Assembly (NCBI GenBank): GCA_036266155.1
Contig: DATANR010000257.1
Coordinates: 1 to 7,953, forward strand
Source of the DNA: SIAJ01 sp036266155
GTDB taxonomy: Bacteria; Planctomycetota; Planctomycetia; Gemmatales; Gemmataceae
Length of the DNA: 7,953 nt
Direction: 5' to 3'
Positions 1 through 5,446 of the stretch are shown here, piece after piece. Position 1 is the first letter of the stretch. The number at the start of each line of letters is the position of its first letter. The position numbers and the translations under genes are program-made. Under the pieces are notes generated by a model. It was not told where the DNA came from. It worked only from the letters and a program-made list of their open reading frames with translations, and ran no database searches.

Positions 1-198
1 GACGCGGCTCCGCTCGCCAGGGTTATTCGTATCGTGAAATTGGATCATTATCGGCCCGCTGACGCGGCTCCGCTCGCCAGGGTTATTCGTATCGTGAAAT
101 TGGATCATTATCGGGCCGCTGACGCCGCTCCGCTCGCCAGGGTTATTCGTATCGTGAAATTGGATCATTATCGGCCCGCTGACGCGGCTCCGCTCGCC
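1..198 (+). repeat. 60-bp tandem repeat array containing REP-like cores
   Basis: Three consecutive 60-bp units (1-60, 61-120, 121-180) are almost identical. I see differences only at unit-internal positions such as cggcccgct versus cgggccgct and gacgcggc versus gacgccgc. A fourth unit stops after 18 bp (181-198), where the sequence diverges. The window begins inside the array, so more units may lie upstream. Each junction holds a 29-bp core (50-78, 110-138, 170-198) containing GCCGC-TGAC-GCGGC (or a one-mismatch version), which can fold into a short hairpin with a 4-nt loop. The same core recurs three more times after the transposase gene at 230-808. Because 60 is a multiple of 3, the array stays open in one frame (34-285), but that frame has no credible ribosome site and I do not call it a gene. 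Repeat structure is seen directly; the REP interpretation is inferred from the neighbouring RAYT-type transposase. Confidence 0.95.
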
Positions 199-229
199 TT
201 GGCTCCGCAAGCCATATTGGGAGCTATCC

Positions 230-808
230 ATGGACCGTCATTGGCTCATTTGGTGGACGACCTATGGCAGCCGAGTTGCCGGTGACGCACGAGGATTTGT
301 CAGCAATGTGGCAGCCGTCGACGGTGGGCGTGAGGTGCGTCACAACGCTCCAGGCACCGATTGCGATCGCAATATGCCGCGCCTCGAAAGATATGTTCGT
401 GACCGAATGCTGGATGACCCTTTCGAACTGACGATCAAACAAGCGGAGGTCGTGGTCGGCCAATTTCTCGAAACCACTCGCATTCGAGAATTCGAGTTGC
501 ATGCGGCCGCGGTCATGGTGGATCATACACATTTACTGGTTGGCGTCCCCGGCGACCCTGACCCAGAACACTTGCGTGAGCTTTACAAAAGCTGGGCCAC
601 ACGTGCCTTGAAGAAACATTGGGAACTGCCGCGGAGCGGGACGTTCTTCACCAAGGGTGGCTCGGTTCGCAAGAAAGCGGACGAAACGGCTCTCACGGCT
701 GCGGTCATCTATGTAACCCGCGAGCAGCCGGATCCGCTGGTCACTTACATTGGCGAGCGGTGGCGAGCTTTCGTCGAGGATTTCGACCGCACCGGCAGGC
801 GTGCGTAG
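230..808 (+). CDS. REP-associated tyrosine transposase (RAYT, Y1/HUH family)
   Basis: A 192-aa protein, probably a single-strand DNA endonuclease/transposase acting on the surrounding REP hairpins. The N-terminus WLIWWTTYGSRVAGDARGFV (residues 5-24) matches the opening of planctomycete transposases of this family (typically WTTYGTWLPGD-RGWV). The HUH metal-binding motif is H99-T100-H101 within VDHTHLLVGVPG. A downstream block FFTKGGSVRKK (139-149) precedes the likely catalytic tyrosine Y161 in AAVIYVTREQ, equivalent to the YI..NP/YVL..Q tyrosine of the family. Both catalytic elements are therefore present and the frame is intact. The start at 230 is supported by GGGAG (219-223), 6 nt upstream. 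REP cores flank it on both sides, the downstream one beginning 6 bp after the stop, where it may also act as the transcript 3' hairpin. The family assignment rests on motif recognition; activity on these repeats is inferred. Confidence 0.85.
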   Translation: MDRHWLIWWTTYGSRVAGDARGFVSNVAAVDGGREVRHNAPGTDCDRNMPRLERYVRDRMLDDPFELTIKQAEVVVGQFLETTRIREFELHAAAVMVDHTHLLVGVPGDPDPEHLRELYKSWATRALKKHWELPRSGTFFTKGGSVRKKADETALTAAVIYVTREQPDPLVTYIGERWRAFVEDFDRTGRRA

Positions 809-814
809 CTCATC

Positions 815-843
815 GGCGAGCGGAGCCGCGTCAGTGGCCCGAT
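815..843 (-). repeat. REP core, inverted, after the transposase gene
   Basis: On the - strand this reads as the same 29-bp core found in the left array, with one change (gggccactgac instead of gggccgctgac) that keeps a G-T pair in the hairpin stem. It starts 6 bp after the transposase stop codon. Confidence 0.85.
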
Positions 844-876
844 GATGTTTCGGGCTATGAGTAATAGAGCGATCAA

Positions 877-949
877 GGCGAGCGGAGCCGCGTCAGGCCC
901 GATGTTGGCGCAAGGACATTATCGGGCCGCTGACGCGGCACCGCTCGCC
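877..949. repeat. REPIN-like pair of inverted REP cores
   Basis: Two cores face each other: 877-903 in - orientation and 921-949 in + orientation, separated by 17 nt (904-920). Together they can form one long, nearly continuous hairpin. The outer arms ggcgagcgg and ccgctcgcc pair perfectly, then a single A/A mismatch, then gccgcgtca with tgacgcggc, then ggcccgat with atcgggcc. The left arm lacks 2 bp present in the other copies, so one strand has a 2-nt bulge. This is the layout named REPIN in gammaproteobacteria. It ends 39 bp before the start of the next gene (989), so it lies in that gene's upstream region and could influence or insulate its transcript. Confidence 0.85.
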
Positions 950-988
950 TGGGTTTTCGAGAAGGCTCGCTCAACCGCGGAGGCTGCC

Positions 989-1882
989 ATGCGTCCGATC
1001 CTCACTCTCACAGTACTCTCTTTACTCGCCGGCAGCGCCGACGCCTGTCCCTGGACCTTCCGCTGTTGCCGGCCGCGACCAGTGGTCGTTTGTCCGCAAC
1101 CGGTCGAAAGCATGCCGGTCGTCGAAGAGAAGAAGCCCGAGCCGGAACGGAAGGACCTCGCCCCGGATGGTTGGTGTCACATCCATGGCCGGATCGTTCT
1201 TGATGGCGAGCCGATTCCGAAGCAAAAGCTCATTCCGATGTCCGGCGGGGCTTACACGGAGAATTGGGTTGTCAACGCCACGAATCGGGGCGTCAAGAAC
1301 GTTGTCGTCTGGTTGGTGCCAGAGTTGTCGAAGGAGCAGATCGAGGCGCTCGAGAAGCGACGGCTGCGCGAGGTCCCGAGCTTCAAGCCCGAACAGGTCT
1401 ATCCGGACTTGTCGCTCAAGGGCGCGCGGAGTCTCATTCATGGCGAGCCGAAGCGGGCGTATGTCCCTCACGTAACGGCAGCTCAGGCCGGGTCTGATCT
1501 TTACATTCAAAATCTGAGTCAGGTCGCGGACAATCCGAAATGGAGTTCTCTCGAAAACGGCGAATTCGGTACGTTGGTCGCGCCGGGTAGAGACCGCGAA
1601 GTCAAAGGCCTTAAGGTCGAACGCTTTCCGATCGTCATCGACTCCGCCATCTATCCGTGGATGAGGGCATACGTCTGGGTATTCGATCACCCGTATTTCG
1701 CCGTGACCGATCCGGACGGGAACTTCAAATTTAGATTCGCCCCGAAGGGCAATCTGCGACTGGTCGTCTGGCAAGAAGACATGGGATTCAAAAACGGCCG
1801 CGAAGGACGTTGGGGCGAGGCCATTCAGGTTCCAAGCGGCTGGCTGGAGTTGGGGGAGATCAAGATCAAGGAGAGGAAGTAG
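989..1882 (+). CDS. Secreted cupredoxin-like / carboxypeptidase-regulatory-like protein
   Basis: A 297-aa exported protein. I chose ATG 989 over the upstream in-frame ATG at 842 because GGAGG (979-983) lies 5 nt before it, a signal peptide begins exactly there (MRPILTLTVLSLLAGSADA, cleavage likely after residue 19), and the longer version would read through the REPIN. After the signal peptide come a Cys-rich stretch (C20, C26, C27, C35) and a Pro/Glu/Lys linker (36-60). The mature domain has the blocks GRIVLDGEPIP (67-77), GVKNVVVWLVP (101-111) and YPWMRAYVWVFDHPYFAVT (222-240), then DPDGNF and LRLVVW (257-261). These match a planctomycete family combining a plastocyanin-like fold with a carboxypeptidase-regulatory-like beta sandwich. 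In the relatives I remember, copper-type ligands sit in AHN and C-x-I-H-P-W-M blocks; here the corresponding stretches read ADN (180-182) and SAIYPWM (219-225), so metal binding is doubtful. Substrate or partner unknown. Confidence 0.8.
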   Translation: MRPILTLTVLSLLAGSADACPWTFRCCRPRPVVVCPQPVESMPVVEEKKPEPERKDLAPDGWCHIHGRIVLDGEPIPKQKLIPMSGGAYTENWVVNATNRGVKNVVVWLVPELSKEQIEALEKRRLREVPSFKPEQVYPDLSLKGARSLIHGEPKRAYVPHVTAAQAGSDLYIQNLSQVADNPKWSSLENGEFGTLVAPGRDREVKGLKVERFPIVIDSAIYPWMRAYVWVFDHPYFAVTDPDGNFKFRFAPKGNLRLVVWQEDMGFKNGREGRWGEAIQVPSGWLELGEIKIKERK

Positions 1883-1986
1883 ACGCGGAAACACGCGCCG
1901 GCTGGTTTAATAAAGGAACTGGTTTCATGGGCGTGCATGCAACGTATCGGCGGACCATACAATTTGCTTGCGGCGCTCGGGTTTGT

Positions 1987-2026
1987 TACCAGTTTTTGGC
2001 AGGCTCTCTGGTACCAGTTTTTTGGC
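1987..2026 (+). repeat. Imperfect short direct repeat in intergenic region
   Basis: taccagtttttggc (1987-2000) recurs as taccagttttttggc (2012-2026), differing by one extra T and separated by 11 nt. It lies in the 277-bp intergenic stretch 1883-2159 between the cupredoxin-like gene and the glycosyltransferase. The first part of that stretch (1883-1980) holds nothing else I can support. The role is unknown; two closely spaced protein-binding sites or the remnant of a dispersed element are possible. Confidence 0.6.
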
Positions 2027-2074
2027 GTGCTGTTTTGACGTAACTGCTAACTCGATAACAATATGAAGTCGGTC

Positions 2075-2132
2075 TTGGCGTCAAAGAGCGCCAACCCCAC
2101 ACACCCCTGGCGCTCTTCGTGGCGCTCTTTGA
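2075..2132 (+). promoter_or_regulatory. Clustered TGGCGCTCTT motifs with alternative hairpins
   Basis: Three copies of TGGCGCTCTT occur: two direct (2108-2117 and 2120-2129, 12-bp period) and one inverted (2084-2093). They allow three competing stems: 2075-2080 with 2089-2094 (6 bp, 8-nt loop), 2084-2093 with 2108-2117 (10 bp), and 2081-2093 with 2120-2132 (13 bp, perfect, 26-nt loop). The block ends 27 bp before the glycosyltransferase start. It may be a leader switch or attenuator in RNA, or an operator cluster in DNA. No T-run follows the stems, so a simple intrinsic terminator is not supported. The repeats are seen directly; the function is inference. Confidence 0.5.
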
Positions 2133-2159
2133 TTGGCACCCTTTGATTTTGGTGATTCC

Positions 2160-3449
2160 ATGCCCCGTCTGCACGTTGCCGTCCTCGACGAAGAATTGCC
2201 GTTCCCGCTGACCTCGGGCAAGCGGATTCGGTCGTTTCAACTGCTTACGCGGCTCGCGAAGACGCATCGCGTCACGTACATCGCGCACAAGAACGCGGAT
2301 GAGGGTGAGCTGCGCGAGGCCGCCAAGGCATTGCGCGATCACGACATCTTTCCGATCATCGTCGATCGTGCCGTGCCCAAGAAATCGGGGCCGGGATTCT
2401 ACACCCGGCTGGCACGCAATCTCGTGTCGCCATTGCCGTTCTCGGTGGCGACGCATTCGAGCCGGGCGTTCGCGACGGCGATGGACAAACTCGTTCAGAA
2501 AGACCCGCCGGACCTCTGGCATTGCGAATGGACGCCGTATGCCCAGGCGATGTATCGGCGCCGCGGCCGCTGGGTCGTCATGGCACACAATGTCGAGTCG
2601 GTCATCTGGGAGCGCTACGCTACGACCGAACGGAACCCGCTCAAGGCGTGGTTCCTGCGCCGGCAACGCAACCGCTTCCGCGCGTTCGAAAGCTGGGCCT
2701 ATGCCAACGCGACGCGGACGATCGCCGTGAGTCGTGAGGACGCCGAGCTGATTGAGAGCCGATTCGGTGCGACTGACGTGGCCGTCGTCGACAATGGCGT
2801 CGACACGTCGACATTCCAACCCGACGACAAGGTGACGCCGAGCCAGCACCGGATGCTCTTCCTCGGCAGCCTCGATTGGCGGCCAAATCAGGACGCGGTG
2901 AAGCTCCTGATGGCAACGATCTACCCGAAAGTCCGCGTCGCCGAGCCGCTGGCGACGCTGTCGATCGTTGGCCGCAAGCCGCCCGAATGGATGCGCGAGG
3001 CCGTACGCAATCGTCTCGGCATCAAACTCTTCGCCGACGTGCCGGACGTTCTGCCCTATTTGCAAGGGGCCGGTATGTTGGTGGTGCCGCTGCGCATTGG
3101 CGGCGGATCGCGGCTCAAAATCTTGGAAGCCCTCGCCACGGGCGTGCCGGTCATCAGCACCACGATCGGCGCTGAGGGCTTGCGGCTCAACGCCGGCGAG
3201 CACATCACGGTGGCCGACAGCAGCGATGCCTTCGCGGTGGCCGTCATCGAAGGCATTCGGCGGACCGAGTCGCTCTGGGCGCAAGCGGCTCGTGGCCGCA
3301 AGCGCGTGTTGGACCAATATGATTGGAGCGGACTCGCGGACAAGCTCGGCGCCGTCTGGGAATCGGCTGCTTGCAACCAATGTTCGAAGGAAGCGGCCCG
3401 CCGATCGTCCGTGCGCAGGCCGCGCGTGCCGACGATCTCGGTTGATTAG
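2160..3449 (+). CDS. GT4-family glycosyltransferase
   Basis: A 429-aa cytoplasmic enzyme of GT-B fold, predicted to transfer a sugar from a nucleotide-sugar donor during exopolysaccharide or other surface-glycan synthesis. The N-terminal acceptor domain opens with HVAVLDEELPFPLTSGKRIR (5-24), including the Gly-Lys-Arg typical of the group, and contains MAHNVESVIWERYA (141-154). DNGVD (211-215) marks the domain linker. The C-terminal donor domain begins LFLGSLDWRPNQDAV (233-247). The donor-binding block is RIGGGSRLKILEALATG (312-328), followed by PVISTTIGAEGL (330-341); Gly replaces the first Glu of the classical E-x7-E motif, a variant known in GGGxRLKILEA subfamilies. Overall it resembles the sugar transferases associated with PEP-CTERM/exosortase loci (TIGR03087-like), though no exosortase is visible here. 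ATG 2160 is preferred over an in-frame TTG at 2133 because homology begins at residue 2-5 and GGTGA (2151-2155) sits 4 nt upstream. The last ~25 residues are basic, Ser/Arg-rich and probably disordered. Confidence 0.88.
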   Translation: MPRLHVAVLDEELPFPLTSGKRIRSFQLLTRLAKTHRVTYIAHKNADEGELREAAKALRDHDIFPIIVDRAVPKKSGPGFYTRLARNLVSPLPFSVATHSSRAFATAMDKLVQKDPPDLWHCEWTPYAQAMYRRRGRWVVMAHNVESVIWERYATTERNPLKAWFLRRQRNRFRAFESWAYANATRTIAVSREDAELIESRFGATDVAVVDNGVDTSTFQPDDKVTPSQHRMLFLGSLDWRPNQDAVKLLMATIYPKVRVAEPLATLSIVGRKPPEWMREAVRNRLGIKLFADVPDVLPYLQGAGMLVVPLRIGGGSRLKILEALATGVPVISTTIGAEGLRLNAGEHITVADSSDAFAVAVIEGIRRTESLWAQAARGRKRVLDQYDWSGLADKLGAVWESAACNQCSKEAARRSSVRRPRVPTISVD

Positions 3450-3453
3450 CCGC

Positions 3454-3482
3454 TTGCGGCGTAGCGCGCCCCACAGTAGGAT
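3454..3482 (+). promoter_or_regulatory. Possible sigma70-type promoter for the 3516-6400 cluster
   Basis: TTGCGG (3454-3459) and TAGGAT (3477-3482) are separated by exactly 17 bp and lie 33 bp before the GTG start at 3516. Matches to TTGACA/TATAAT are 3 of 6 and 4 of 6, so this is only a candidate. The -35-like box overlaps a small hairpin GCCGCTTGCGGC (3449-3460) immediately at the end of the glycosyltransferase gene. That hairpin has no T-run and is not called as a terminator. Confidence 0.3.
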
Positions 3483-3515
3483 AACTCCATTCCCACTTCA
3501 CCATGAGGTATCGCC

Positions 3516-4970
3516 GTGGCCAAGTCCCGCCGCGTGCCCGATGACGACGAAGATGACGACGACGCGCCGCGCCGCAAGAAGCGGGACGACGACGATGACG
3601 ATGACGACGGTCCAATCAAGCCGCGCAAGAAAAAGAAGTCGGCCGCCGGGCCGACGAAGATCGTGCTGCGGATCATCGGCGGCGTGATCGGTTCGATTGC
3701 TCTCTTCATTCTCCTCTGGTGGGTCTACAAGCCCGTCGGCACCGATTCGTCGATGCTGTGCTATTTCCCGAAGGAGACGACGGGGCTTCAGGGTTATGAC
3801 GTCGAAGAGGGGATGAAAAACGCGAAGCTCAAGGATGTTCACGAAACGCTGATGAACAACTATCGGCAGTTTGGCAACAAGCACTGGACCGAGGCATCCG
3901 GCGTCAAGGATACAGACGTTGTCAAGTATTTGAGCGGCACTGCCAGCACGACCGAGGACGAGACGGGTTTGGATCCCCAAGACAAACGTGGCAGCTTGAC
4001 GGTCATCCGCTTCCGGAAAGAGGTCGATGAAGCTAAATTCGTTGCCTCGTTCACCGGGACATATCAATGCGAAGAAATGGCGGGCAAGGACGGCAAAAAA
4101 CTCTATCAGCTCTGGTTCAAGAAACGGGTTCCGCCGGACATGCACGAAGAACGCGAGGACGAAACGAGCTTCTTCTTCCCCAATAAAACCACACTGGTGT
4201 ATTCGAATACGCGCCGCGAGCTGCGCGAAGCGATGAACAAGACACAAGGCAAGATCAGCGTCGAAGGCGACATGAAGACTCTGGCGAATGAGGTGGATGG
4301 GCACTATTTCCAGTGCAATGGCGGCTGGAGCGATCAGAATAGCAGCGTGACGACTAGCGGAGCGTTTAGGCTTAGCTTTCTCGACGAGGAATTCCGCGAC
4401 GATCGCCGGTCGCTCGGCGTCGTCGGCACCGCGATGTGGTGGGCGTCGAACGGCAACGACTTCTTGTACGCGAGCGCCATTTTGTACGGCAGCCCGCAAA
4501 CCGCGCGCGAAGCGCGGCGGAAGCTGGCGGCCGGCTATGAAAAAGCCCAAAAGGACATTTACCAAAGCGAGGGCAACAAGCCGGGTGGGTTGACGGACCC
4601 GTGGAACCCGCAGCCCAAGACGCAAGCGCCCGCCGCTCCCGGTGGATTTGCCGGGCCCATGCAATCGGCAAACGCCGAACAAGTCAAGGACACAGTTGAG
4701 GCGCTTTCGGAATTCGCAAAAACCGCGCGTGTGCGTTCGCGCGGCCCCAATGATCGGCTTGTGATTGTCGAGGGCTTAATCTCGCATGGTACGCCTGAAC
4801 AAGGAGTCTTCGAAAAGCTCTGGAAGGCGATCGGCCCCAAGTATCAGACGAATCAGGGCGGCGGCATGGCGCCGATGGGCGGCATGGGGATGCCAGCAAT
4901 GGGGCCCGGCGGGCCGGGTGGACCGGTTCCAGGTGCGCCGCCAGTCGGAGTGCCGGGGCCCGGCCGGTAG
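3516..4970 (+). CDS. Single-pass membrane protein with Asp-run N-terminal tail, function unknown
   Basis: A 484-aa protein starting at GTG, chosen because GAGG (3505-3508) lies 7 nt upstream and the charged tail follows directly. Residues 1-48 are extremely charged: Asp-rich blocks (about 9-16 and an eight-Asp run at 24-31) alternate with Arg/Lys blocks (19-23, 36-41). One hydrophobic helix spans about 49-71 (IVLRIIGGVIGSIALFILLW then WVY). The positive residues before it predict a cytoplasmic tail and an extracytoplasmic body, residues 72-445, with no catalytic motif I recognise. The C-terminus (446-484) is a Gly/Pro/Met-rich low-complexity tail. This architecture recurs in planctomycete proteins of unknown function. 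The next gene begins 2 bp after its stop, which suggests translational coupling with the HEAGH protein. No function is assigned; an anchor or envelope role is only a guess from topology. Confidence 0.85.
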   Translation: MAKSRRVPDDDEDDDDAPRRKKRDDDDDDDDGPIKPRKKKKSAAGPTKIVLRIIGGVIGSIALFILLWWVYKPVGTDSSMLCYFPKETTGLQGYDVEEGMKNAKLKDVHETLMNNYRQFGNKHWTEASGVKDTDVVKYLSGTASTTEDETGLDPQDKRGSLTVIRFRKEVDEAKFVASFTGTYQCEEMAGKDGKKLYQLWFKKRVPPDMHEEREDETSFFFPNKTTLVYSNTRRELREAMNKTQGKISVEGDMKTLANEVDGHYFQCNGGWSDQNSSVTTSGAFRLSFLDEEFRDDRRSLGVVGTAMWWASNGNDFLYASAILYGSPQTAREARRKLAAGYEKAQKDIYQSEGNKPGGLTDPWNPQPKTQAPAAPGGFAGPMQSANAEQVKDTVEALSEFAKTARVRSRGPNDRLVIVEGLISHGTPEQGVFEKLWKAIGPKYQTNQGGGMAPMGGMGMPAMGPGGPGGPVPGAPPVGVPGPGR

Positions 4971-4972
4971 CC

Positions 4973-5428
4973 ATGCCGGACCTGCGCGAGTTGACCGCAT
5001 ACCATGAGGCCGGTCACGCGGTCGCGGCACTCACGCTCGGCCGGCCGGTCGCCTGGGTGTCGATCCGGCCGGACCGCAAGTTCCTCGGGGTGTGCGCGTT
5101 TGGCAAGGGCGTCTTTCGACCGTCAGAGGATTGGGTCGAGCGCGAGGCGATCATTGCACTGGCCGGCCCCGCCGCCGAGGCCGGTTTCACGGGTGAACTC
5201 GATTGGGCGGGCGCGGCTCACGACCACGACTACGCTTTGCGCCTGGCCCGCGGTCGCGGCGGCGACGATCGCAGGGCCGATCGACTGGTGAAACGTTGGC
5301 TCGCGAAGGCTGACCGCCTATTGAGCCGCGAAGATGCCTGGGCCGCGGTCGAAAAGATCGCCGCGGATCTGGTGCGGCTCGAAGAAATCAGCGGTCGAAC
5401 CGCACGTCATTTGTTCGAGCGGCGTTAA
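4973..5428 (+). CDS. Stand-alone FtsH-peptidase-like (M41-like) zinc metalloprotease
   Basis: A 151-aa protein consisting only of a domain resembling the peptidase part of FtsH. Near the N-terminus, TAYHEAGHAVAAL (8-20) carries the HEAGH zinc motif (H11, E12, H15). IIALAGPAAEAGFTG (60-74) corresponds to the FtsH segment after the active site (I-LAGRAAEE). The acidic stretch HDHDYALRLA (83-92) is placed where the third zinc ligand of M41 enzymes, an Asp in GAxxD, would be expected (D84 or D86). There is no AAA+ ATPase module, no membrane segment and no signal peptide, so it is predicted cytosolic and ATP-independent. FtsH itself is about 600-650 aa. Small HEAGH proteins of this kind occur in several phyla without known substrates. 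It starts 2 bp after the upstream membrane-protein gene, so the two are probably co-translated. Peptidase fold is fairly sure; activity and substrate are not. Confidence 0.8.
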   Translation: MPDLRELTAYHEAGHAVAALTLGRPVAWVSIRPDRKFLGVCAFGKGVFRPSEDWVEREAIIALAGPAAEAGFTGELDWAGAAHDHDYALRLARGRGGDDRRADRLVKRWLAKADRLLSREDAWAAVEKIAADLVRLEEISGRTARHLFERR

Positions 5429-5446
5429 CTTCATCTGCAAATCCCA

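Larger units (their letters stand above)
170..843 (+). mobile_element. RAYT transposase unit bounded by inverted REP cores
   Basis: The transposase gene (230-808) lies between a 29-bp core in + orientation (170-198) and a copy in - orientation (815-843) that differs at one position within the core. This inverted flanking arrangement is what is described for REP-associated tyrosine transposases in gammaproteobacteria, where the enzyme binds and cleaves the REP hairpins. No target-site duplication can be identified, and such units are generally thought to be domesticated rather than freely mobile, so the boundaries are approximate. The left bound could equally be placed further upstream within the tandem array, and the right bound at the REPIN ending at 949. 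Confidence 0.7.

Noticed and set aside
1..198. CRISPR array
   Set aside because: The whole 60-bp unit is repeated, spacers included, so there are no unique spacers, and no cas genes are present.
34..285. Open frame reading through the 60-bp repeats, giving a 20-residue repeated peptide (VKLDHYRPADAAPLARVIRI)
   Set aside because: The frame is open only because the unit length is a multiple of 3. There is no ribosome site, the frame overlaps the transposase start, and the repeat is better explained as REP-type DNA.
361..372. 12-bp palindrome TTGCGATCGCAA containing GCGATCGC, the cyanobacterial HIP1 octamer
   Set aside because: A single copy inside the transposase coding region, with no other copy noticed in the window; chance is sufficient in GC-rich sequence.
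842..988. Upstream extension of the cupredoxin-like gene to ATG 842
   Set aside because: The added 49 codons translate the REPIN and bury the signal peptide. ATG 989 has GGAGG at proper spacing and starts exactly at the signal peptide.
1022..1894. Long minus-strand open frame opposite the cupredoxin-like gene
   Set aside because: It has no family motifs and its composition mirrors the codon bias of the + strand gene, which has a signal peptide and recognisable blocks.
1883..1905. CGCG-GAAACA-CGCG hairpin after the cupredoxin-like gene as a terminator
   Set aside because: The stem is only 4 bp and no T-tract follows directly.
1986..3380. 464-codon minus-strand open frame opposite the glycosyltransferase
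   Set aside because: It is a shadow frame created by high-GC third positions; the + strand frame carries clear GT4 motifs.
3449..3460. Hairpin GCCGCTTGCGGC as an intrinsic terminator of the glycosyltransferase gene
   Set aside because: The stem is short and no T-run follows.
3498..4682. 394-codon minus-strand open frame opposite the Asp-run membrane protein
   Set aside because: It is a shadow frame that includes the reverse complement of the Asp-codon run; no independent start signal or motif supports it.
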